A stretch of DNA of 64,000 nucleotides from positions 101,096 through 165,095 of the forward strand of contig NPFB01000004.1 in NCBI GenBank assembly GCA_014084085.1. The letters are read 5' to 3'. Positions 31,265 to 39,800 of this stretch are shown piece after piece (the stretch's first letter is position 1; the number at the start of each line of letters is the position of its first letter). Both the position numbers and the translations under genes were made by a program. Below the pieces are notes generated by a model. That model worked only from the letters and a program-made list of their open reading frames with translations, was not told the DNA's origin and did not search any database. The stretch is from Hondaea fermentalgiana (taxonomy: Eukaryota; Sar; Bigyra; Thraustochytrida; Thraustochytriidae).

Positions 31265-32713
31265 ATGGCGACCCCGAGCGACGAACGCGACGCCACCGCT
31301 GGCGAGGGTCCGCAGACGGGAGCTCTTGGGAATGCGGAGTTCCAGGCGCTGATCCTGGCCGGCGGACCTGGGTCAGGGCTCTATCCCTTGACCCAGTCGA
31401 GCCCGAAAGTCCTGCTCCCGCTCGCCAACCACCCGATGCTGTACTATCAGCTCATGGCGTTGGAAAAGGCCGGCTTTGCGGAGGTCATTGTTGCATGCAC
31501 AAAGCAGCAGGAAGAGGACATTGCCAGATATGTGTCGCAAACGTATTCGGGGCAAATTCGAGTGGATCTTGTTGGGCTCAGCGAGCCGGATGGTGACGCC
31601 CCCGAGGCCGAGGCCGGCACGGCCCAGGTCCTGCGCAGAGTGCGCGACAAAATAACCAAGGACGTCTTTGTCGTCTCTGGCGATGTCGTCACGATGGCGA
31701 GCCTCCTCGATCTGGCTGACCTCCATCGCACCAATGATGCTGCTGTGACCATGCTTTTGAAGCAACACCCCAACGTGCAGCTCAAGGAGCAACGATCCAA
31801 GCTCCGCAAAATGAACAAGCAGGTCGTTAATTATTTTGGTATTGTGCCCGAAGGCACATCTTCCAAAGGAAAAACACACGGCCGCGTTGTCCTCATGAAG
31901 AGTGCGGCGCAGGAAGACCCCGTCGGCGTGACGAAGCAGCTGTTGCGCCGCGAACCTGGGGTCAGACTGCATTCTGATCTCTTTGACGCGCACATTTATG
32001 TTCTTCGTCGCTGGGTGCTCGAGCTTCTCTGCAGCGACGGCGAGGATATTGCTAGCCGGCGCGCAAGCTCCATGGCCACCTTGCGCACAGACTTTTTTCC
32101 TTTTGTCATCAACCAGCTCCAGCCCAATGCTGCCAATCCTGAAGTGCGCGCGCTTACTGCGCGCCTGATCGACCGAACGGGTTTCTCTGCATCCACAACT
32201 CCTTCCGATCTCGCCGACACATCCGAGTACACGGTTGGCCGCACGGCTGCTCAGCGTAGTGCAGAGAAAATCACGTGTCAGGCCCTTGTGCTCCCCGCTA
32301 CAAGCGTCACGTTCCGCGCCAATACGCTTTACTCGTATGCGCTGGCGAACCATGCTCTTGCGAACCTTCCACGGGGCGCGCCAACCCCTTGGCCGCGCCC
32401 TCGAGCGGCACCCAAGTTCAAGGAAACCATTATCGGTGAGTCATCAGAAATTGATGAGACGGCCTCCATTCGCAACTGTGTTATTGGTGCACATTGCAAG
32501 ATTGGGGCTGGCGTAGAGATCTCCAACACTGTCATCATGGATCACTGCACCATTGAGGCCAACGTGTCCATTCTCAACTCCATTCTTGGAGAGCAGTCCT
32601 TTGTCCCGGAGGGATGCTCGCTCACGGAGATTCAGCTCCAACACGGATGCTCCATCTCGCCTCCCGGTCTCGTTCTCAAATCTCAGGCATACACCAAGAT
32701 TGACTTTAGCTAG
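31265..32713 (+). CDS. EIF2B3: Translation initiation factor eIF2B, gamma subunit
   Basis: 482 residues, single exon. The nucleotidyltransferase-like domain (about 25-280) starts FQALILAGGPGSGLYPLTQ and has SPKVLLPLANHPMLYYQL and VFVVSGDVVT. The C-terminal left-handed beta-helix (about 390-470) shows hexapeptide repeats: IDETASIRNCVIGAHCKIGA, then VEISNTVIMDHCTIEANVSI. Length and layout fit eIF2B gamma, the subunit that pairs with epsilon in the GDP/GTP exchange factor for eIF2. The GxG loop at the start is present, though gamma is usually not catalytic by itself. Cytosolic housekeeping gene of the translation-initiation and integrated-stress pathway. Confidence 0.93.
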   Translation: MATPSDERDATAGEGPQTGALGNAEFQALILAGGPGSGLYPLTQSSPKVLLPLANHPMLYYQLMALEKAGFAEVIVACTKQQEEDIARYVSQTYSGQIRVDLVGLSEPDGDAPEAEAGTAQVLRRVRDKITKDVFVVSGDVVTMASLLDLADLHRTNDAAVTMLLKQHPNVQLKEQRSKLRKMNKQVVNYFGIVPEGTSSKGKTHGRVVLMKSAAQEDPVGVTKQLLRREPGVRLHSDLFDAHIYVLRRWVLELLCSDGEDIASRRASSMATLRTDFFPFVINQLQPNAANPEVRALTARLIDRTGFSASTTPSDLADTSEYTVGRTAAQRSAEKITCQALVLPATSVTFRANTLYSYALANHALANLPRGAPTPWPRPRAAPKFKETIIGESSEIDETASIRNCVIGAHCKIGAGVEISNTVIMDHCTIEANVSILNSILGEQSFVPEGCSLTEIQLQHGCSISPPGLVLKSQAYTKIDFS

Positions 32714-32859
32714 CAAACTCATTTTAAATTCGCCCACACCCTGTAGTGGACTGTTCCGTCTGACTTCACTTTCATTCCACAATAGCACCTGCGATAGGCA
32801 GGACAATCACTACGATCGTAGAGATTTCATGACACTTTTGATGAAAGGCCTATTTGTTT

Positions 32860-33942
32860 TCAACGTGAAGTCGACTTTTTCTCTTCCGTGAATAGATTAC
32901 AGATCTGTCGCATTGTGATAGCTTCGAGAACTTGCCGCTCATGTGCCTCGCCGCCGTCAAGTAAACCTCGCACCGCGCCGTCTCCAAAAAGCACTGAAAT
33001 ACTGTATAAGAAATGAAAATCGCTCGTGCACGTCTCTTGAACGTCGCGCAGCTGCAGTGCGTCCCGGGCGCTTTGCCTTACTCGCTCAAGCAAAGCGGCT
33101 GCCGATTCGCATTGACCTCGAAATGGTCGAAAGTACGCACGTCGCTGGGCATGTACATTGACCATGCCAAGTGGCTCCCACGGTACAGAAACGGTGTTTC
33201 CTCGCTTGCGCTGACGAGAAAAGGCTGATAATTTGCGACCCTGAATTGTGAAAGCTCTGACTCTCTTTGGTGCGCGCGTGACGAGACACAGAATATTATC
33301 ATCAGAACGGCCCCTAGCCTCAAATAACGCTGCACATGCCACAGTTGCTGTAAATTGATGTTGGGGTGCTTTGAAGATGATGCAGCCGATCACATCGAGG
33401 CCCATTGCTCGAGCCACAGATATTCCTCGCGCAAGATCGCTATCCTCCAATACAAATTTTACAACGAATGCATGCGGGCCTTGCATCTTACCCACCAACA
33501 GCCCCACATCTTTTCCAGCGTTTCCTGCAAGTCTTGGCCCAAGAAATACATGCAATGCGCCGCAATCGATACTCATGTGTTCGTCTTTTTGCAAAAGTAC
33601 TTTGGCATCGGGTTTTCTGGGCCACATCGGACACTCGAAGTCGGCATCATTCCCATTCTTGTGATCACCATCGCCTTCGTCGTCTGTACCGTTCTCGTCT
33701 TCGTCGTCACTATGCTCGCTTCCTTTGACCTGATTGAGCAAATACACTTGAACTCCAGAGACGAGTTCGTAGCGATCCTCGAGCGGCCTTGCGCCCTGCG
33801 GATCGAGGCAGAGATCCTGATCCTTTTCCGGGACGCCGGTACGTTTGAGAACCTCCCTACGCAGAGCGCGGAGACTTCGGCTATCAAGCTCGATTCTCCG
33901 AAGACCTCGCGCCCAATGCAGGCGCACAATCGTGCCATGCAT
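32860..33942 (-). CDS. NPL4-like protein (ubiquitin-like plus degenerate MPN domain)
   Basis: 360 residues. The N-terminal 75 residues look like a ubiquitin-like domain (GTIVRLHWARGLRRIELD, ending ELVSGVQVYLLNQ). An acidic linker (about 76-100) follows. The middle resembles the MPN fold of NPL4: SIDCGALHVFL, VGLLVGKM, VARAMGLDVIGCIIF. A C-terminal SDFHFLYSISVLFGD segment resembles the end of plant NPL4-like proteins. NPL4 works with UFD1 and Cdc48/p97 to unfold ubiquitinated proteins. The N-terminal zinc finger of yeast/animal NPL4 is not evident and the protein is shorter than usual, as in the plant branch. The similarity is judged by eye and is moderate; an unrelated UBL-domain protein is the alternative. 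It lies tail-to-tail with eIF2B gamma (146 bp). Confidence 0.55.
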   Translation of the reverse strand: MHGTIVRLHWARGLRRIELDSRSLRALRREVLKRTGVPEKDQDLCLDPQGARPLEDRYELVSGVQVYLLNQVKGSEHSDDEDENGTDDEGDGDHKNGNDADFECPMWPRKPDAKVLLQKDEHMSIDCGALHVFLGPRLAGNAGKDVGLLVGKMQGPHAFVVKFVLEDSDLARGISVARAMGLDVIGCIIFKAPQHQFTATVACAALFEARGRSDDNILCLVTRAPKRVRAFTIQGRKLSAFSRQRKRGNTVSVPWEPLGMVNVHAQRRAYFRPFRGQCESAAALLERVRQSARDALQLRDVQETCTSDFHFLYSISVLFGDGAVRGLLDGGEAHERQVLEAITMRQICNLFTEEKKSTSR

Positions 33943-34565
33943 CTTGGCAAATTTGCACTACTCGAGCGCGCTTTGAAAGATCCGTTACGGTACAAATTTC
34001 TAATAGCCGCCGGAGCCACCCGCACGGCATGCCTACTACTACCTACCGTAGAACTTTCTCTCTCACAGTCAGGTATATATAGGTTGGTTGAGGCCGCCAG
34101 GTTTCCTTGAGTCGGAGTCGTGACTTGTATATAGTGCGGGCGTCGGTCGCAATTTGCGGGCTAAAATCCGGTGCTTCTGCAACGCTTCGAGACGAGGGGA
34201 CAAGGAAAGGGAGTCGGGTCCGATGTCTCACCCTTCTTCCTGACAGGAATTCCCGGTCCAGCCACGCGGACATTGATCGTTCTGAAACGATCGATCGACG
34301 AGGAAGTTTGCACTAGGCCAGGCGTAGGCGGACCTATGGAGCAGGCGATTGACCCTACGCGTCGTGCGACCTTTTGATTTTGTTTACTGCCATCACACAC
34401 CACCACTGCCAGTGCGAACGAAAAATTAACCTCGCACATCATCCATCCTTTTGTCATGCCTAGAAACAGAGAGACAGACAAAAAGACAGACAAAAAGACA
34501 GACAGACTCCTTTCTTGGAGCAAATAACGCCTTCGCCTCAGTTGTTGGCGAGGCAGGCTCAGCTG
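33943..34565. promoter_or_regulatory. Divergent intergenic region
   Basis: About 620 bp between outward-reading genes. A short TATATATAGG-like stretch is seen at about 34074-34083 and (AAAAGACAGAC)n repeats at about 34475-34505. No gene is visible. Confidence 0.45.
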
Positions 34566-35789
34566 ATGGCAAGCTTCGATTGCACAGAGGCCAGCTGGAG
34601 CGATGGCCTCGATGGGCAGATTGTTCAAGGCGTCAGTTTGGCGCTGTGCGTTGCCTATACCCTGGAGCTCGTCATCTCGCTAAGTGCGGCATGGCGATTT
34701 CTCTTGGAACGATTCCATGAGCGGAGAGCAGTGGTTGCTGCAAAGGGACAAGTTTATCAACCTGACAACGCACCAATGAAGAATCAAAACAGGCGCTCAA
34801 GCGATGCAGCATCAAGTGTTTCAAGTTTACCAGCACACAAGAAGGAAAAAGGAATAAAGCTTCCGCACAAAATTTTTGGACTTTGTGGTCTTGCGAGTGG
34901 CATGCAGGTCATACTCTGGGCAATTTTCGCTGACGCTCGCCATCACATTGCCGTGTGTGAGCGCAACGTCGTTTTTGCAATTACCCTGACGTACACAATC
35001 ACAATGGCAACCGCCTTCCACACTGTCGCAGTCTTTTTTGTCGCGCTGCGACGCATCATCTCGATGCAGGCACGCAGGCGTGTCGGAAGGGAAAAGCAAT
35101 TTCTCGTTCGCATCATGCTTGCACCTGGGTATGTCGTCAGTGCATTGATTCCTCTCCTTATTCTGGCAGGGGCCCTTCTCGACATTGTTGTTGTGATGCG
35201 CATACTCAACATTGCGCACGCCGTGCAATGTCTTCTTGTCGTCTTGCTCACGAGAAAAGCATTTCGCCGTGCGGCAGAGACGCTCGAAGGCGCCATCGCT
35301 CTATCTCTAAAGAGTGCGGGCGGCACAGATACCGCACGCATCTCAACGCTCCGCAAGCTCCGTCATAAGCTCATCGCGACCGGACACTTTCTGATCGCCT
35401 CTACTTTTTCCGTCGCGGTTGCACAGCTGGCGACAGCGTTTTCAATTGTGCTGCAAACGAGTCCTCATGCAATATTCTGGCTCCTTTTTTGCGTCGGTGC
35501 TGCAATTTGCGTGTGGAATCTGCTTTGTTTTGCTGTCTTTTGGCCATCGCGTGCCAAAGCCAAGCGCTGGCAAGTGCAGCGCTCGTCCCTCGACCAGACC
35601 GCTCCCGGGAATGGTAGTGTCGTGCTTTCTACAAAGAGGGTCAGCGTGGTTGACAGTGTGGTCTACACGCCGTCGCCGAAGAGGCCCAGCATGATCGATA
35701 GTCTCGACAGGAAAGGAAGCACCAGCACCGAGACGCCCTCGGGTGTAAAACCCGAACTTGAGATCTCCAATGACGAAGTGTCGTCCTGA
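34566..35789 (+). CDS. Polytopic membrane protein, about seven helices, unknown
   Basis: 407 residues from ATG at 34566 (MASFDCTEASWSDG). Hydrophobic segments occur at LALCVAYTLELVISLSA, IFGLCGLASGMQVILWAIF, VVFAITLTYTITMATAF, MLAPGYVVSALIPLLILAG, ILNIAHAVQCLLVVLL, LIASTFSVAVAQLATAF and IFWLLFCVGAAICVWNLL, about seven in all. The C-terminal 80 residues are Ser/Lys-rich and hydrophilic (KRVSVVDSVVYTPSPKRPS), as in a cytosolic tail with phosphorylation sites. The count and the tail resemble a seven-helix receptor, but no GPCR family motif (DRY, NPxxY) is seen. The frame extends upstream to a TTG at 34515. Confidence 0.75.
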   Translation: MASFDCTEASWSDGLDGQIVQGVSLALCVAYTLELVISLSAAWRFLLERFHERRAVVAAKGQVYQPDNAPMKNQNRRSSDAASSVSSLPAHKKEKGIKLPHKIFGLCGLASGMQVILWAIFADARHHIAVCERNVVFAITLTYTITMATAFHTVAVFFVALRRIISMQARRRVGREKQFLVRIMLAPGYVVSALIPLLILAGALLDIVVVMRILNIAHAVQCLLVVLLTRKAFRRAAETLEGAIALSLKSAGGTDTARISTLRKLRHKLIATGHFLIASTFSVAVAQLATAFSIVLQTSPHAIFWLLFCVGAAICVWNLLCFAVFWPSRAKAKRWQVQRSSLDQTAPGNGSVVLSTKRVSVVDSVVYTPSPKRPSMIDSLDRKGSTSTETPSGVKPELEISNDEVSS

Positions 35790-36852
35790 TGATAATAGTG
35801 ACTGTGAGTGCGCGCAAGACAACTTTGAGATGCCATAACTCCTAAGTGAAGCGCCGGCACCAAAGTCTTTTCCTGTGGAACAAGCATGCAGACATGGCAA
35901 AGGTTGCTGCAGCAGGCAGTGTCTCTTCTGCCCAGAATTTGACGTTTGAGCTTTTATAGTAGATTTGCGTTACAGCTGGATGTTCTGCTGCTGAGTACGA
36001 TTCACTCTTGGTTTCAACCCGGTCCCCTGCCAGCTTGACAGACTCTTTTGCGACTGCGACTGCGACTGCGACTGCGACTGCGACTGCGACTGCGACTGCG
36101 AACGAGAACAACTTCGCGAACAACGAACTTCTCGCCCACGATCTACCATTTGTGCTTTTCCTCGGTGCGGGCTTTTCCTCGGCCGCATGCCGCCAGCGCC
36201 ATTGATGCGCCTCCCGCACCAGCCCGCATCTTGAACGCTCGTGACCATCTCGGTCATCTCCCGAGCCAACTCTTAGCCCTCCCAGCCCAGCCCAGCCCCG
36301 CCCAGCCCAGCCACCATCCACAGGCCCGCCCAGCCAAGTCTTTCCTGCGCTGTGCGTGTCATTCCTTCGTCCGCAGTGAAGACCGCAGCCGCCTGCCTGG
36401 CTGTTCGCAAACGTACAGCCAGTCGCCATGGTTGTTGTTGCGCTGTTGCTGTTGCACTTGCTCTACTACCGCGCACGTGCACGCGGCGAATTCTCGCAAG
36501 CGCCGCCGCGGGGACCCGCAATCTCGGAGCCCGCCTCGGCGCCGCGCCCGCTCGGAGAATCTCTCCGCGGCTGCGGCGTCCACCCGTCCGTGCCGCCGGC
36601 ATTCCCGCATCCGCGCAGCCGGAGCCGGGCGCGAGAGAGGCGCGGGATCGCGAGATCGGGTACCGCGAGATCGGGTATCGCGAGACCGCGAGAGAGGCGG
36701 TGATAAATCCCAATCTCCATCGCGCAGAGCAGCGCAGCGCAGAGCAGCGCAGCGCAGAGCAGGGGCGCCGCGCAGCGCAGGGCGGCGCGGAGAAGGGCCG
36801 CGCAGGGCCGCAGAGGGCGCAGCAGACAGCGCGCGCGCGCGAGCCCGCGGAG
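35790..36852. promoter_or_regulatory. Upstream region of Rad16-like gene, hexanucleotide repeat
   Basis: 1.06 kb. Contains (GACTGC)n at about 36050-36101, a CAGCC-rich stretch at about 36280-36312, and (GCAGAGCAGC)-type repeats at about 36724-36762. The Rad16 frame is open upstream from 36352 but encodes low-complexity Arg/Ala/Pro sequence that is probably leader. Confidence 0.5.
36050..36101. repeat. (GACTGC)n hexanucleotide repeat
   Basis: About eight perfect copies in the gap upstream of the Rad16-like gene. Confidence 0.95.
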
Positions 36853-39800
36853 ATGGTGCGGCTCACGGTGGATGGCGACGAGCACTGGGTCGTGGCCTCC
36901 GACGGCGACCAGACGATCCGCGCCAAGGCCGAGTACAGCAAGAGCAGCCGCGCCAAGTGCAGGTTCTGCTGCGAGAAGATCCTCAAGGACACCCTGCGCG
37001 TCGGGAGGCCCGTCAAGTGGGCCGACTGGATCACGAGCTGGAGGCATCCCGACTGCTTCTACGTCGAGGATGGCCTCGGGCCCATCGCCGACAGCGAGGC
37101 GTTTGGCATGGACAAGCTCAAGGAGGAGGACAAGGCAGCGGCGCGAGTTGCTCTCGCACGGCTCAAGCCTCCCGTCGTCGACGAATCACTCAACCCTGAC
37201 AATCCGGACTTTGTCAAGCACACCGTCGCCGCAGGCAAGGCCGACACCCCGACCCGAATGACCACCAAGCTGCTCCCGTTCCAACAAGAAGGACTCCGTT
37301 GGCTGCTTGACCAGGAAGCGAGCGAGGTCGCGGGCGGTCTTCTCTGCGACGAAATGGGCATGGGCAAGACCATCCAGACTCTCTCGCTCATTGTTGCTAG
37401 CAAATTCGGAGAGCGCGATGCGGATGCTGGCGGCGACAAGGCTCTTCACGTGAAACCTGGACCCACTTTGGTCATTGCGCCCAGCAGCGCCATGCTGCAG
37501 TGGAAGGACGAAATCGAAAATGTCACTCGCGAAAACACGCTTAGCGTCCTTGTCTACTACGGCGCGGCGCGCGGCACGCTTACACCTGCGGATCTGCGCA
37601 AGCACGACGTCATTCTTACATCGTATCCGATCCTCGAGTACGAGTATCGCAAGTGCGTCGATCGCTGTAAAGTCGAGTGCAAGTATTGCCAGCGTCGTTT
37701 CCTTCCACGCAAGCTCATCGTGCACAATCAGTACTTTTGCGGCCCAAACTCGAAGCGCACGGCGAAGCTTGCGCTTCGAGACAAAAAAGAGACAGCCGCG
37801 AAGAAACAGCAAGCTATGGACAAGGCCATGGCCACGCTCAACATTATCAACAAGGGAGCGAATGTCGCAGAGGAAGACACGGGCGAAGCAAACGATGCGG
37901 CGGCCTCGAAAAAGACGCGTTCGTCCGCACGTAAACATTCTCTGCCCACCATGTCGAACATTTATCGTGATCTCATGAAGGAAGCAAAGCGCGAACCCAC
38001 CGGATTTTACGTGTCCAAAGAAGAAGCGCGCAAACAGGCGGCAGAAGCCGCAGCCAAGGCTTCCGCGCCTGTTGCGGATGGCGATGGGCCCGCGATCAAA
38101 ACCGAGGTCCAGGAAACAAATGATTTTGATGAGCCCAATGTGCGAGAGCGCCGCAATCTGTGGGCCTCAGACGACGGTGCGGCATACTTTTACAAGTGCA
38201 AAGCCAAGGTTTGGGCCAGCAACCTCGGCGTCTCTTTTAACTGTCTTCGTACCCAGCCTGTCGTGCTCGAGGCCGCGCAGCGCTCAGGGCTCACGCCGAA
38301 TTTCCGCGTAAAGTTTCTTAACGGCGCTGGCGCCGCTCAGTTGAGCATCGACGGCGGTGAAACCTGGGTCAATTGGCTGGCAGGCCGCTGGATCACCCCC
38401 CGAAAAGGTCGGCTCAAGAAGGACGAGCACCAAGATGGATGGCAGTGTTCCGGCCCCAAAATGGGGGCCCTGGTCTCTCGCGTCTTTGACGGCAAGTCAA
38501 TTGCCGCAGCTGTCGTTGCACATGCACCTGCCTCTGATGATGCCGGAAATGAGAATCCGGCGCTATGGCGTATTGAGCACACTGATGGTGATGAAGAGGA
38601 CCTCGAGGAAGCCGAGCTCTCCGACGCGCAGAAGCTTTTCGCGCAAGACTTTGTCGCTTCCTCAGCACCGAAGCAGGCCACAACATCATCCGTACTTTTG
38701 GATGCGGTTGCGGCTATGGCATCGGAGACGGAAGTGCCCGGGTCCAGTAAAGCTCCCAAGCGCGCGTCTGCAACAGCCGCCGCGGCGCAGATTAGCAAGG
38801 AAAGCGAAAAGACCAGCAAGGCGACGACCACGAACAAAAGGGCCGTGAGAAAGACGCGGAGTAAGAAGAAAACCAATGGCGCCGGTGATGGTGACGACGA
38901 TGATGACAACGATTCAGATTTCGAGCCCAAAAGCAGCAGCGACGCTCAGGATGATGACGATGACGATGACATTGACGACGATGTCAATGATGAAGAAGAG
39001 GCCGGCAAAAGCACGAGCAAGAGCAAGAGCAAGAGCAAGGCAAACGACGACGATCTTGCGTCCAAAATCGTCGATCTTCGACCTTGCTTTAGGCCTGTTG
39101 AGTGGGGACCTGGAAGCAAAGAAGCAAAGTTCCTTGCGCTGTTCAAGTCGCATTTCAAAGCGTCCGTCAAAGGAAAGCAGGCCGCCGCAAAGAAGCGCAA
39201 GAGGTCAGCACGTCAGCAACGAGGTAGGACGCGTAGTCGAGGTGAGCCCCCTTCCAAAGTAGCCAAGGGAACGAAGGCTGCGCCATCCGCGACGGTAAAG
39301 AAGGGCAAGTATCTCGAAGAGTCATCGGACGAGTCCGATTTCGAGAGCTCGTCCGATGAGGAGGACGAGGATGCCGCAGCGACCGCAGCTGGTGTGGATC
39401 TTGACATCGACATCAAGGAAGCCAAGTCGCGCTGCGAGGGAGATCTCTTTTGGTTTGCGGCGCCAGGGGATGTTGTCGACGATGATGGGATCGATATGGG
39501 TAGTTCCATTCTCCACTGCATTGGTTGGAATCGGATCGTGCTCGATGAAGCACACAAAATCAAGGATCGCGTCAATTCGACGGCCAAGGCCACGCTTGCG
39601 CTACGAGGCGCGCCGACGCGAGACTTGCAGGAGCGTTGGCCCGACGGAGGTCCCTGCTATCGATGGTGTCTTTCCGGCACCCCATTGCAGAACCGGGTTG
39701 GCGATCTTTACAGTCTTGTGCGGTTCTTGCGCGTTGAGCCCTATGCGTTCTATATGTGCAAAGTGAGCGGATGCGAGTGCCGCTCGCTGCACTGGGCAAT

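Noticed and set aside
33355..34110. 251-residue plus-strand ORF opposite the NPL4-like gene
   Set aside because: Antisense shadow; the minus-strand frame carries the recognisable domains.
36352..36852. Extra 167 residues at the start of the Rad16-like protein
   Set aside because: No ATG at the frame opening, strong Arg/Ala bias and simple repeats; the ATG at 36853 directly precedes the PARP-type finger.
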